From contig JAEEXV010000015.1 of the NCBI GenBank assembly GCA_016287975.1, forward strand, positions 1 to 24,408: DNA of 24,408 nt. Reading direction: 5' to 3'. The DNA is from Lentisphaeria bacterium (GTDB lineage Bacteria > Verrucomicrobiota > Lentisphaeria > Oligosphaerales > Oligosphaeraceae). Under the pieces are notes generated by a model that did no database searches, had not been told where the DNA came from, and saw only the letters and a list, made by a program, of their open reading frames with translations. Position numbers and translations under genes: made by a program. This document shows, piece by piece, positions 1 through 6,941 of this stretch (position 1 is its first letter; each line of letters starts with the position of its first letter).

Positions 1-170
1 CCCTTCAGGACAAAGTTGTCGGCATAGCCGGAAACGGACAGGCGATACAGGAAACGCTCGGTCGCATACCTCAGCAGGATATGCTGATAGTCCTGCCTGC
101 AAAGCCTTGACAGATTCTTGAGCCTGGCAAGCACGGAGGCTCGCATATTGGTGATTGTCCCCTTGCTCAT
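1..170 (-). CDS. AbiEii-type nucleotidyltransferase toxin, N-terminal part (type IV toxin-antitoxin)
   Basis: The gene begins at the ATG at 170-168 and runs off the left edge, so only about 56 residues are visible. They include RYATERFLYRLS and FVLKG, the conserved opening of the AbiEii/AbiGii toxin family, just before the nucleotidyltransferase GSxxT-type motif that would lie outside the window. From family knowledge, AbiEii is the toxin of the AbiE abortive-infection system, a nucleotidyltransferase that arrests growth when its antitoxin is lost. The start overlaps the AbiEi stop as ATGA (4 bp), which implies translational coupling and one bicistronic transcript. Catalytic residues cannot be checked here. 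Confidence 0.85.
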   Translation of the reverse strand, partial: MSKGTITNMRASVLARLKNLSRLCRQDYQHILLRYATERFLYRLSVSGYADNFVLK

Positions 171-763
171 AGCAGCATCATCTCCATGTATGGACGTATA
201 ACATTGGAGACGCGGCAGATTCTGGCTGCGTTCTCCAGTGCGTCAGCCGTGAATTTCTTAAGGCGGTATCCATCGCGCAGGGCTTCCATCGCCACATCCA
301 GACCATATTTGTTGCGGAACTTGAAGCAGTCCGCCACCGTCTTGGAGGGGGAATAGACGGGTATTCGCAGCCCATCCCGCTCAATATGTTCAATGCCGTA
401 TTCGTATGCCTCGTCCGACATTTGAATGCAAACTGGTGTCGGGCTGCCTGGCAGTCGTGGGAGCCTGCGGCCAATGCGGACGGCCACCCAAAGTTCGTGC
501 GGGGTCTGCGTGGTGAAATTGTGGAGGCGCAGGGCGGACAGAAGGCAGACGACAAAGTCCGTCCCCTTGGACAGAAGCGCCTCGATTTCAGGCATGGGAC
601 AGATGTTCATGTCCTTCGGGGCATACACTCCCTGGCAAAGGCGTTCAAGACGTCCGCTTTGGCAATGGAATGAGAGCAGGGCATGGGATACGCCTTTGTC
701 CTGGGCCTCCTTTGCCGTGAATGGCCTGCCCGCATTGATTAGATAAGTGAGACCTTGATTCAT
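167..763 (-). CDS. AbiEi-family antitoxin / transcriptional autorepressor
   Basis: This 198-aa protein has an N-terminal winged-helix region (about residues 1-50, ending in LCQGVYAPK) and the family core, including CLLSALRLHNFTTQ-PHELW (about 72-91) and SPSKTVADCFKFRNK (about 138-152). These match AbiEi antitoxins, which neutralise AbiEii and repress their own promoter through the wing-helix domain. The length is normal for the family. The start is fixed by AAGGAG at 772-777, 8 nt before the ATG at 763. The gene precedes and overlaps the toxin, the standard AbiE order. The upstream inverted repeat over the promoter fits negative autoregulation. Confidence 0.9.
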   Translation of the reverse strand: MNQGLTYLINAGRPFTAKEAQDKGVSHALLSFHCQSGRLERLCQGVYAPKDMNICPMPEIEALLSKGTDFVVCLLSALRLHNFTTQTPHELWVAVRIGRRLPRLPGSPTPVCIQMSDEAYEYGIEHIERDGLRIPVYSPSKTVADCFKFRNKYGLDVAMEALRDGYRLKKFTADALENAARICRVSNVIRPYMEMMLL

Positions 764-781
764 ATATGCATCTCCTTGTTG

Positions 782-819
782 ATTTGCTTAAAATATAATC
801 ATCTTAAGCAAATTGTCAA
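782..819 (-). promoter_or_regulatory. abiE promoter with overlapping 10-bp inverted-repeat operator
   Basis: On the minus strand TTGACA (819-814) is followed after 16 bp by TATATT (797-792), a good sigma-70 promoter. Two perfect arms, ATTTGCTTAA (782-791) and TTAAGCAAAT (804-813), separated by 12 bp, cover the spacer and -10 box. Binding there would block RNA polymerase. AbiEi proteins are known to bind inverted repeats in their own promoters; that this protein binds this site is inference. Confidence 0.75.
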
Positions 820-1204
820 ACGAAATGGAGAATAATCTGCAATTTTTGTTCAAATGGTTCGCAGTCCCGCTGAAATCGAAATACACAGGTCGCCGTCGAA
901 GGTTTCGTGTATAATATGGAAATACTCTTGTCGCTGATGCTCCTAGGAGTGCTTGTGGCTTTTAGACATACGTTCGTTACGCTCGTGTTTTTCTCATCAT
1001 TTTAGGGTTTCAAGGACAATGGATGTATCATTAATCAACGACGGCGACATACGCTGGAAAGAGAATCAAAGGTAATCAGTCAAGAAAATGCAAATCGTTA
1101 TTAATATAGTCATCACAAAAAAGGAGTTCTGGTTTCACAACCGTACTGACCGTTTATAAAATACGTCGAAGATGACAATTGAACTAGAATAAGTTATTCT
1201 CTGT
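820..1204. other. Intergenic stretch between AbiE and the RloAB cassette
   Basis: About 385 bp without a convincing gene. It holds the left copy of the 43-bp direct repeat (848-890). It also has a 29-codon hydrophobic open frame (916-1005) and an 18-codon frame from 1020, neither with a proper ribosome site. A near-palindrome AGAATAA-G-TTATTCT sits at 1186-1200 beside the end of the following minus-strand gene. No tRNA, terminator with T-run or other recognisable feature is seen. Confidence 0.5.
848..890. repeat. Left copy of 43-bp direct repeat flanking the RloAB cassette
   Basis: This stretch matches 3888-3930 in the same orientation at 42 of 43 bases (CCCGC here, CCCTC there). A weaker match continues to the right to about 918 (TTTCGTG, then ATGG). 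Read on the minus strand, both copies keep the same open frame ending in LCISIS-x-GLRTI and a stop. Confidence 0.85.
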
Positions 1205-1855
1205 TCATCCTTTTCCCCCAAAAAAAGCTTTTATGCCACGCAAAACTGCGGCTGCGAAAGTAAGTAATCCTATAATTATTTTAGTCACAACTGATTGCAA
1301 AATCGGTTTCCAAAAAGAACCTGATTGCTGTTCATTTGAACCATTAGAAATGGTGGATATAACATTATCATGCCCAATGACAGAATTTGTCATATTGCCA
1401 CTAATTTGAACATGACTAGATTGGTCTATTTGGGTGACTTTCATTCCATGATTTTGAATAACAACAATAGCTTGTTTGTTATCATTTTTAATTCGCAGGC
1501 ATGCATTATCATAGGCTTCAGAAGCCCTGGCAAGTAATTCTTTATCGGTCGAATTTATTGATAAACCACAAAAATAACGCAATGAAAGACTAATAGGTGA
1601 TTTGTGTCTATAATAACTTACACTCATAGAGGTAAGTGAAAAATCGGTTACTCCAAAACTTTCTTTCACGAATTTTCTGCGATTATTAGTTGAACACGAA
1701 ATCTCTCCATTATGGAATTGGAAGCCATGCGTAAATTGATTCCTATCTATATTAAGGCATGAATGGAGAACGTTTTCCATAAGCAATAATAGATTTTTTG
1801 CATCACTATATGTTATCACTTCAAAAGGGAGCTTCTTTTCAACAGAAAAATCCAT
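1205..1855 (-). CDS. Uncharacterised protein with C-terminal membrane helix, third gene of the RloAB run
   Basis: This 216-aa protein is not assigned to a family. The first ~120 residues are mixed alpha/beta without a clear motif. Residues about 130-170 are rich in Ser, Asn, Thr, Val and Ile (HVQISGNMTNSVIGHDN), the kind of beta-rich linker often seen between domains of bacterial signalling proteins. The C-terminus (about 182-212) is a hydrophobic helix, VVTKIIIGLLTFAAAVL, ending in a basic tail, so it is probably membrane-anchored. AGAGG at 1865-1869, 9 nt upstream, supports the ATG at 1855. It lies 30 bp after rloB on the same strand and probably shares its transcript. The DNA is much more AT-rich than rloA/rloB, suggesting separate acquisition. 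A membrane-acting partner of the defence pair is a guess. Confidence 0.7.
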   Translation of the reverse strand: MDFSVEKKLPFEVITYSDAKNLLLLMENVLHSCLNIDRNQFTHGFQFHNGEISCSTNNRRKFVKESFGVTDFSLTSMSVSYYRHKSPISLSLRYFCGLSINSTDKELLARASEAYDNACLRIKNDNKQAIVVIQNHGMKVTQIDQSSHVQISGNMTNSVIGHDNVISTISNGSNEQQSGSFWKPILQSVVTKIIIGLLTFAAAVLRGIKAFFGGKG

Positions 1856-1885
1856 GTTGTATTACCTCTGTTATTAGAATTATTA

Positions 1886-2497
1886 CTACTTTATCTGGTC
1901 AATGGCATTCAGGAGAAGATGGAATGAAGTGTAGGGATTTCGCTCATATGGCTTGCTGTCGGGATTGTTGCGTTCCTGACGCCTTTGAAGTGCGTCCGCG
2001 TTTCTTCTTGCCGATGGAAGTAGTTCCTTGAGTTTTTCGAAGATTCCTGAATTTCCTTTCGCGTAGTTCGACAAATGCACCCTCAACGCACGCACAGCCC
2101 CGTCGCTGTTGAGATATGCCTTTGGCGTAGGCGTGAAATGAAGCAGAAGCCATACCTCGACGCTGATGGCGGACAGAGCGATATTGATGCCGTTTGCCTC
2201 AGCTAGGCGATAAGCCTCCTCGTGTGCCTGACGCTTGTTTTCCAGGGAGACATCCTCAAGGTCGTATGCCACCCAAAAGCAGTCGGAAGAAGGTGAACTA
2301 TCTTTTGCCTTAATTGCCTCTTTCACGAGCCCAACTGGGTCAGTGTGATGGCTTGGCTCAACTTCGCAACCTGAGTATTTCCTGAAACGTTTGTAGGCGT
2401 TCAAATAGGATTCCTCGGTCTCGCCTTCGCAATAGATGTGAAGAACGGGACCGACTCTGCGCCCTTTTCCGCGTGGTATGAAGTTATTCTTGCGCAT
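1886..2497 (-). CDS. rloB: RloB-like protein (AbiLii-type, TOPRIM-like)
   Basis: This 203-aa protein carries the RloB signature: IYCEGETEESY (residues 21-31), VAYDLEDV (76-83) and SVEVWLLLHF (112-121). These acidic clusters correspond to the proposed metal-binding site of the TOPRIM-like fold in RloB/AbiLii proteins. Such proteins pair with a RloA/AbiLi ATPase in abortive-infection or restriction-linked loci and are thought to act as the nuclease effector. The start is clear: AAGGAGG lies 6 nt upstream of the ATG at 2497. The first 14 bp overlap the end of rloA in another frame, so translation is probably coupled and the products made in ratio. Family assignment is strong; nuclease activity is inferred from the fold. 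Confidence 0.88.
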   Translation of the reverse strand: MRKNNFIPRGKGRRVGPVLHIYCEGETEESYLNAYKRFRKYSGCEVEPSHHTDPVGLVKEAIKAKDSSPSSDCFWVAYDLEDVSLENKRQAHEEAYRLAEANGINIALSAISVEVWLLLHFTPTPKAYLNSDGAVRALRVHLSNYAKGNSGIFEKLKELLPSARRNADALQRRQERNNPDSKPYERNPYTSFHLLLNAIDQIK

Positions 2498-3770
2498 CGG
2501 CTTCCTCCTTCATGAAATCCCTGATGGACGAGTAGTCCAGCCTGGGAGTGGCATTGAACCGATGCTGCATATACCATTTGGCGAACGGTGTGTTTTTCCT
2601 GACTTCGGAAAACTCGTCAAGCGCATAGAGTTCGCTGATGCCCTCCTCGTTCTTGTCAACGAAGAAGAGCTGGTCGCGGCGCATGTTGGAGGGATTCATC
2701 AGGGTCACATCGTGTGTCGAGAAGATCAGCTGGGCGTTTTTGGTATTGATTTCGGGATCGTTGAAGAGTTCCACCAGAAATTCCACCAATTGCGGATGCA
2801 AGCTGGTGTTCATTTCATCAATAACAAGAACTTTTCCCTTCTTCAAGGCATAATAGATGTTTCCCGCCATCAAGAGGAAACGCGCGGAGCCCATCGATTC
2901 ATTGGCCAGGTCAAAATAGACCATCTCGCCTTTTGAATCCCGATGGCCGCAACGCACCTTGTACTTGTTCGCATCAAGAATCAGCATTCGGTCGGATGGC
3001 GGCAGAGACTGGTACATCGCCGCCAGTAGCTGCTCGTCATTCTTTTCGACGGAAAGTGCGTCAATTCCCGTTCCCACTGCTTTTAAGAAATGCAGCAGCT
3101 TTTGCTGCCCATCAGGAGAACCGAGCAGAAGATTACATGGCCAGGCTTGAATCTCTCCATTCAAATTTATGGAAACGTTGTGGTTTGCGGCATTCCAGAC
3201 ATCGCATAGAACCTGAGGCCCCCCCTCGGTGTTGGCAGCGACGGATAGATATAACTGATTGGGAAGGAAGGCGATTTTGCGGCGTTTCCCCTTGAGAAGT
3301 CCTCCCAGCATGATTTGGTCTATGTTCTCCCCCTTCTTACGTGTGTATAGAATAGCCTCTTTGTTGGAGGGATAGAACCCTAGTTCCTCGAAGGTAATTT
3401 CCTTGTCCGTATATGCAAATGCATAGCGGAAATGAAGCCCGTTCACGACAAAGTCAAGCTCAAACTCCACAGGTGCGTTCGAAGTCTTGTCATCTAATTG
3501 GAATGGTTCATAATAGGGGATATCGCTGTTGCGGTCTAACTTATGGGAGCCAAAAATAAGGTTCAAAGCTGACTGCATTCCTCGAAGAAGATTGCTTTTC
3601 CCACTGGCGTTCGCACCATATATGCCTGCCGTCCTCACGATGGGAATCTTCTTTTCCTTGTCTGGGGTCGCGATGTTCTGCGGAAGTTCATCGCCTTGTT
3701 CTACATGGAGATTCAGTACCTGGCGTTCCTTGAAGGAACGGTAGTTCTGCAATGAAAAAGAGATTATCAT
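2484..3770 (-). CDS. rloA: RloA-type AAA/ABC-like ATPase (AbiLi-type)
   Basis: This 428-aa ATPase has the SMC/OLD-like layout of AAA_15/AAA_21 proteins. It opens with FSLQNYRSFKE, then Walker A GANASGKS (residues 52-59), signature-like NESMGS (290-295), Walker B VLVIDE (314-319) with D-loop NTSLHP, and H-loop STHD (351-354). The C-terminus (FNATPRLDY) is typical of RloA. A longer frame begins at a TTG at 3812, but AAGGA at 3780-3784, 9 nt before the ATG at 3770, and the family's usual opening fix the shorter start. It is the probable sensor or switch for RloB, which overlaps its 3' end. By family, the pair resembles AbiL and is related in logic to PARIS and OLD systems. Confidence 0.9.
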   Translation of the reverse strand: MIISFSLQNYRSFKERQVLNLHVEQGDELPQNIATPDKEKKIPIVRTAGIYGANASGKSNLLRGMQSALNLIFGSHKLDRNSDIPYYEPFQLDDKTSNAPVEFELDFVVNGLHFRYAFAYTDKEITFEELGFYPSNKEAILYTRKKGENIDQIMLGGLLKGKRRKIAFLPNQLYLSVAANTEGGPQVLCDVWNAANHNVSINLNGEIQAWPCNLLLGSPDGQQKLLHFLKAVGTGIDALSVEKNDEQLLAAMYQSLPPSDRMLILDANKYKVRCGHRDSKGEMVYFDLANESMGSARFLLMAGNIYYALKKGKVLVIDEMNTSLHPQLVEFLVELFNDPEINTKNAQLIFSTHDVTLMNPSNMRRDQLFFVDKNEEGISELYALDEFSEVRKNTPFAKWYMQHRFNATPRLDYSSIRDFMKEEADAQE

Positions 3771-3813
3771 CGTTTTTAGTCCTTGTTTCAGTAATTTTTC
3801 TGCAATTATCAAT

Positions 3814-3841
3814 AATTTAACTTACAAATAACGAAAATCAA
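3814..3841 (-). promoter_or_regulatory. Candidate promoter of the rloAB run
   Basis: On the minus strand TTGATT (3841-3836) is followed after 16 bp by TAAATT (3819-3814), placing a start about 36 nt before the rloA ATG. The area is AT-rich, as expected. The match is moderate and no operator is evident. Confidence 0.4.
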
Positions 3842-3887
3842 GTCGAAAGATGCCACTTTGTTGAAAAAGTTGATGAATACCTGCTTC

Positions 3888-3930
3888 GTTCAAATGGTTC
3901 GCAGTCCCTCTGAAATCGAAATACACAGGT
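3888..3930. repeat. Right copy of 43-bp direct repeat flanking the RloAB cassette
   Basis: This is the partner of 848-890, with one mismatch and an offset of 3040 bp. Weaker similarity continues to about 3958. The rloA promoter and all three cassette genes lie between the copies. Immediately right of it, GGGTGTGTC (3959-3967) and GACACACCC (3981-3989) form a 9-bp inverted repeat with a 13-nt loop of unknown role. Confidence 0.85.
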
Positions 3931-4102
3931 GGTCAGGATGGATTTCGTGCGTAAAATGGGGTGTGTCTAATTTGGAAGGTGACACACCCTCGTTCCGAGA
4001 AAACAGAGCAGAATAGCAGAATTGGCCAGTCGGGCACTGACGGAATGCCGGAAATATGGGCGGAAATAGCGGCATCCGGCACGGATTCCGTGCGTGGCAA
4101 CG

Positions 4103-4132
4103 AAAAAAGCCTGTGTCGCGAAACACAGGCTT
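4103..4132 (-). terminator. Original tRNA-Phe operon terminator, now stranded left of attL
   Basis: On the minus strand AAGCCTGTGT (4132-4123), a 6-nt loop, and ACACAGGCTT (4116-4107) form a perfect 10-bp hairpin followed by TTTT. It begins 8 nt past the CCA end of the tRNA-Phe fragment at 4141. That is the normal place for a tRNA terminator, so it likely served the tRNA operon before the element inserted. Confidence 0.85.
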
Positions 4133-4137
4133 GAAGA

Positions 4138-4191
4138 AAGTGGTGGCAAGGAGCAGAATCGAACTGCTGACACGGTGATTTTCAGTCACCT
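4138..4191 (-). repeat. attL: 3' fragment of tRNA-Phe
   Basis: Identical to 8938-8991. It covers the anticodon arm, variable loop, T arm, 3' acceptor strand and CCA of tRNA-Phe(GAA) but lacks the 5' 25 nt, so it is not a functional tRNA. It is the displaced chromosomal 3' end left when the incoming element supplied its own copy. Confidence 0.92.
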
Positions 4192-4214
4192 AATTTCTAC
4201 GGAAAAAAACGGTT

Positions 4215-4249
4215 TTGTCTGCCAATTGTCTGCCAATTTCAATTATTCT
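4215..4249 (+). repeat. Left-end TGTCTGCCAATT repeats (candidate integrase arm sites)
   Basis: Two copies of TGTCTGCCAATT (4216-4227 and 4227-4238, sharing one T) are followed by ATTATTCT. The 35-bp block matches 8822-8856 at the right end with two mismatches, in the same orientation. The block lies just upstream of a TATATTAT -10-like box (4263-4270) for the integrase. Integrase binding here could both build the intasome and repress int; that is inference. Confidence 0.7.
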
Positions 4250-4330
4250 CCCGAAAAATGGCTATATTATGCGACAGACAAAAACAAGACGTAACAATTA
4301 AAACAGACGCGAAAAACGGAGGATGACGGC

Positions 4331-5695
4331 ATGGCAAGGAAAGGCGACATGGCAAGCGGCGGCATGGAAGAGAAAACCAAGCGCGGCGACTACGGGAGCG
4401 GACGGCTTTACAAGCGGGCTGGCGGGCGGAGTTATCCGGCAAACTACAAAGGCAAGGGGACTTTCTATCTTGCCTATAGGGACATGGACGGCAAGCGCGT
4501 AACCGTGCGGCTGATGAAGGACGGAAAGCCAGTCGCCACGCTGGCGGAGGCGCAGGCCGAACAACGGCGCTTGCGAATGCCGTATCTTGCCAGGGAAGAG
4601 GCCGAAAAACTGAAGTATGCCCAAAGCATAGTGCGTGAGGCGGAGGCACAGGCGGCGGAAGCGGAGGCACAGGCCGAAGAGGCCATGACGATTGCGGACG
4701 CTTGGGGCAAGTGGGACGGGCTGGCGCAGTTGGAGATAACCCCCGGTCTGAAGCGCCACTATTCCCAATGGTGGCGGGACTTTGCGGCGTTTTGCCAGGC
4801 GGGCGGGCAGATGGAGAAAGGGCTATATCTGCGGGAAATGACGGCGGAAATGGCGCGGGGCTATATCGATGGACTAAAGGCGCGGGGTCTTTCATCCGGA
4901 ACGGTAAACAAGAATATCGTTTTTCTACGGTCTTTCTTTGAGGTGCTGAAAGCCCCGGCGCGGCTGGCGGTGAATCCGTTTGCCGAGTTGAAGAAGATGA
5001 GAGCGGTAACCAATACCCGGCGCGTCTTGACGGTGGAAGAGGTGCGGGCGCTGGTGGAAAAGGCAGATGGGGAAATGCGGACGCTGTTTCTTGTGGGGGC
5101 CTGTACGGGCTTGCGGTGCGGGGATTGCGCTACGTTGAAATGGTCGGAGGTGGACTTGGTGCGGGGCATTATCCGCCGGAAGCCGAACAAGACTTTGCAC
5201 AGCAGCGGGGCGGCGGTGGTGGTCGCCATTCCGCGCGGACTGGCGGAAGAGTTGGCGGCGATCCCGGAGCCGCACAGCGGCTTTGTTATGCCAGGGCTGG
5301 CGAAGAGTTACGCTTGCGGCAGTCTGCCCCACATGATTTCCCGGCACTTTGCCAAATGCGGGATAGCCACAAGCCACACGGACGGCAAGGGGCGGAGCGT
5401 CATAGAGACGGGCTTTCACAGTCTGCGCCATACTTGGGTATCCTTGCAGGCCATGAGGGGAACGCCGCAAGCGGTGATACAAGCCAGCGTGGGACACAGT
5501 AACCCGGTTATGACGGAGCATTACACGCACGTTTCCGAAGAGGCCGCGCGGCGGGCGGTCTTGGAGTTGCCAGTATTCCACGAAGAGGAAGCAGCCCCGG
5601 AAGAGTTGGCGGCACTCCGGCGGCAAGTGGCGGCGCTGGCGGACAAGGCGGGCGCGGCGGCACTCCGGCGCATGATCGAGGCGGCGGAGCAGTAG
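4331..5695 (+). CDS. int: Tyrosine recombinase / integrase of the element
   Basis: This 454-aa site-specific recombinase has an N-terminal arm-binding part, an Ala/Glu-rich helical linker (about 85-120), a SAM-like core-binding domain (about 120-225) and a C-terminal catalytic domain. Catalytic residues are visible: Arg262 in TGLRCGD, a Lys around 284-287, His363 and Arg366 in HSLRH, His389 in VGHS and nucleophile Tyr398 in EHYTH. All are intact, so it is probably active. CGGAGG at 4317-4322, 8 nt upstream, supports the ATG at 4331. It sits beside attL and should catalyse integration into, and with the HTH protein excision from, the tRNA-Phe 3' end. An acidic, Ala-rich C-terminal tail (about 415-454) extends past the catalytic domain. 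Confidence 0.95.
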   Translation: MARKGDMASGGMEEKTKRGDYGSGRLYKRAGGRSYPANYKGKGTFYLAYRDMDGKRVTVRLMKDGKPVATLAEAQAEQRRLRMPYLAREEAEKLKYAQSIVREAEAQAAEAEAQAEEAMTIADAWGKWDGLAQLEITPGLKRHYSQWWRDFAAFCQAGGQMEKGLYLREMTAEMARGYIDGLKARGLSSGTVNKNIVFLRSFFEVLKAPARLAVNPFAELKKMRAVTNTRRVLTVEEVRALVEKADGEMRTLFLVGACTGLRCGDCATLKWSEVDLVRGIIRRKPNKTLHSSGAAVVVAIPRGLAEELAAIPEPHSGFVMPGLAKSYACGSLPHMISRHFAKCGIATSHTDGKGRSVIETGFHSLRHTWVSLQAMRGTPQAVIQASVGHSNPVMTEHYTHVSEEAARRAVLELPVFHEEEAAPEELAALRRQVAALADKAGAAALRRMIEAAEQ

Positions 5696-5777
5696 CGGGC
5701 GCACTCCCCCGGCGGAGGGGGGCGGGGAGAAAATAGACGCGGGGGCATGGCGGGCGGGCGCATGGCGCTTATATTAT

Positions 5778-5944
5778 CCACGCCGTTACAGCAATAACGG
5801 CACGCCCCAGACGCGCGGCTTAATCACCCGCGCGGAATGCTTGTGCAAGGGGGCGACATTCTGAAATGGCATTTTGGCCGCCTGCATGAAGCCGGATTGA
5901 TTACCCGGTAAGGGGTTGCTGCCCCGTTTGCAGGCGGCTTTTTT
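5778..5944 (+). ncRNA. Candidate structured RNA between int and the 70-aa orphan
   Basis: Three structured units follow one another. A 7-bp hairpin GCCGTTA/TAACGGC lies near 5781-5800. A 7-bp hairpin CGCGCGG/CCGCGCG near 5812-5834 can be enclosed by a CGCCCC/GGGGCG pairing. A branched hairpin with a T-run ends the block (5877-5944). A TATATTAT box at 5770-5777 could start it, but there is no good -35. It could be a small RNA, the 3' UTR of int, or a leader of the next gene; the sequence alone does not decide. Confidence 0.35.
5877..5944 (+). terminator. Branched intrinsic terminator
   Basis: Perfect 10-bp stem GCCGCCTGCA (5877-5886) and TGCAGGCGGC (5929-5938) followed by six T. The 42-nt loop holds two further hairpins, CCGG/CCGG (5892-5895 with 5905-5908) and GGGG/CCCC (5912-5915 with 5922-5925). 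The T-run makes termination likely; the three-way junction is unusual for a simple terminator. Confidence 0.65.
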
Positions 5945-5963
5945 GTGCCACAGGCAAACCACA

Positions 5964-6176
5964 ATGAAAAGAACAGACGAACAGCAAGAGCATTACACAG
6001 AAAGCGAAGTCGAACAGATCGTGCAGAGCGTCATGGGGTACTTTCTGACGCAGGGCGGACGGCATGGATTCACTACCGATGACTTATTGTGTCTGGCGGC
6101 GGATATTTGCGCGGGGGAGCAAGTAGGGGTCGAGTATTGGCGCAGGGAGGAATGGCGGCGGGATCGGCAAGACTGA
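5964..6176 (+). CDS. Small element protein of unknown function
   Basis: This predicted 70-aa protein begins MKRTDEQQEHYTE and has an amphipathic helix followed by a C-terminal run rich in Arg and Glu (WRREEWRRDRQD). No family is recognised. The ATG at 5964 is chosen because the upstream in-frame TTG at 5916 lies inside the terminator hairpin. There is no clear ribosome site (only AGG at 5951-5953), so expression is uncertain. It lies alone between the branched terminator and the AT-rich control region. The acidic/basic make-up would suit a small regulatory or DNA-associated protein, but that is a guess. Confidence 0.5.
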   Translation: MKRTDEQQEHYTESEVEQIVQSVMGYFLTQGGRHGFTTDDLLCLAADICAGEQVGVEYWRREEWRRDRQD

Positions 6177-6442
6177 AGCCAGGCCCGGCGCACATGGAAG
6201 CCCCGGCGGAGGGGGCGGGGCGTGATAAAATGCGAAAAAACGCAGATTGTCACGGTCAAAAGTTTTCTTAAAAAAATCTCGTGCCTTATATTTGCGCCTT
6301 TTGTGAATTATATAATGCCTTTGCGGTAAAGTAATTATATTGTATGTCGCGTGATTGCCCACAGATGACACACGCACCCCCCGAAAGCAACGGAAAACAC
6401 GCAGAAAAGCCAGTTTTAATATAGGCAAACGGGAACTATTTG

Positions 6443-6508
6443 CAATATAAATAGATATATTGTTTTTGTGTCGCGTGCTGTCACAGGTTTTGCCCAGAAT
6501 GGCAAAAC
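6443..6508. promoter_or_regulatory. Two inverted-repeat operator candidates
   Basis: CAATATA and TATATTG flank a 6-nt centre at 6443-6462. GTTTTGCC and GGCAAAAC flank a 6-nt centre at 6487-6508. Both are perfect. They lie 50-115 bp upstream of the promoter for the HTH-ERCC4-replication genes and could bind the HTH protein or an outside repressor. Confidence 0.4.
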
Positions 6509-6558
6509 ATCCCATTTTAAATTGCATTTTTACATTACGCAAAGACAAATAACACAAC

Positions 6559-6586
6559 TTGAAGAGTTGAAAACTTGCGCTATAAT
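6559..6586 (+). promoter_or_regulatory. Promoter of the xis-like / ERCC4 / replication operon
   Basis: TTGAAG (6559-6564) is separated by 16 bp from TATAAT (6581-6586), a near-consensus sigma-70 promoter at the edge of the AT-rich region. It would give a leader of about 125 nt before the ATG at 6717. Confidence 0.6.
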
Positions 6587-6716
6587 AATGCACAACGCGG
6601 AACGAAGAGCGCAACGCTCACAAGCCTGAAAAGACACGCAGAGTTTTGTAGGCAAGTCGTGGAAAGGTAACCAAGGCCCTTGTACACGGCGTTAACATTC
6701 CGCGTAACATGGGAGC

Positions 6717-6929
6717 ATGGAAAAACAGGAAAGCAAGCCCATTCGCGGGCGGAAGCAACTTGTAACCAGGAATCAAGTAGCGGAGTATCTGGGGGTGTGC
6801 CGGATGACTGTATTCCGGTATGCCCGGCGGCATCATTGGACGGAGTACCGAGCGGGGGAGTATTGCCCGGTGCGCTATGACATGGCAGAGATTGCGGCCA
6901 CGTTGGAGGCCAGCGGCAAACGTGTCTAA
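6717..6929 (+). CDS. Excisionase-like helix-turn-helix protein
   Basis: This 70-aa protein has one HTH of the HTH_17/AlpA-excisionase type: LVTRNQVAEYLGVCRMTVFRYARRH (about residues 15-40). A short wing-like tail YCPVRYDMAEIAATLEA follows, as in small recombination directionality factors. It probably binds element DNA and steers the integrase toward excision, or acts as the operon regulator. GGGAG lies only one base before the ATG, so translation initiation may be weak or use another signal. It is the first gene of a three-gene run, 12 bp before the ERCC4 gene. Family type is clear; the excision role rests on size, domain and context. Confidence 0.75.
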   Translation: MEKQESKPIRGRKQLVTRNQVAEYLGVCRMTVFRYARRHHWTEYRAGEYCPVRYDMAEIAATLEASGKRV

Positions 6930-6941
6930 GGGGGGGCGGAC

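Larger units (their letters stand above)
6177..6716. other. AT-rich control region of the element
   Basis: About 540 bp without a convincing gene, strikingly AT-rich from about 6225 to 6600 inside a GC-rich element. It contains inverted repeats CAATATA/TATATTG (6443-6449 with 6456-6462) and GTTTTGCC/GGCAAAAC (6487-6494 with 6501-6508), a promoter (6559-6586) and a short GAGCG/CGCTC hairpin in the leader (about 6607-6619). It is probably the switch region for the replication/excision genes and could also hold an unwinding site. Confidence 0.5.

Noticed and set aside
916..1005. 29-codon hydrophobic frame (MEILLSLMLLG...), possible small toxin
   Set aside because: No ribosome site at proper distance; a TATAAT directly abuts the ATG, so the start would lie at or before the transcript start.
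2484..3812. Longer RloA beginning at the TTG at 3812
   Set aside because: The ATG at 3770 has AAGGA at 9 nt and matches the family N-terminus; the TTG has no ribosome site and lies within the candidate promoter region.
3890..4189. 99-codon minus-strand frame
   Set aside because: It spans the 43-bp repeat, the tRNA terminator and part of attL, and has no ribosome site or family resemblance.
4138..4191. Functional second tRNA-Phe gene
   Set aside because: The 5' 25 nt are missing; the following bases do not restore the D arm or acceptor.
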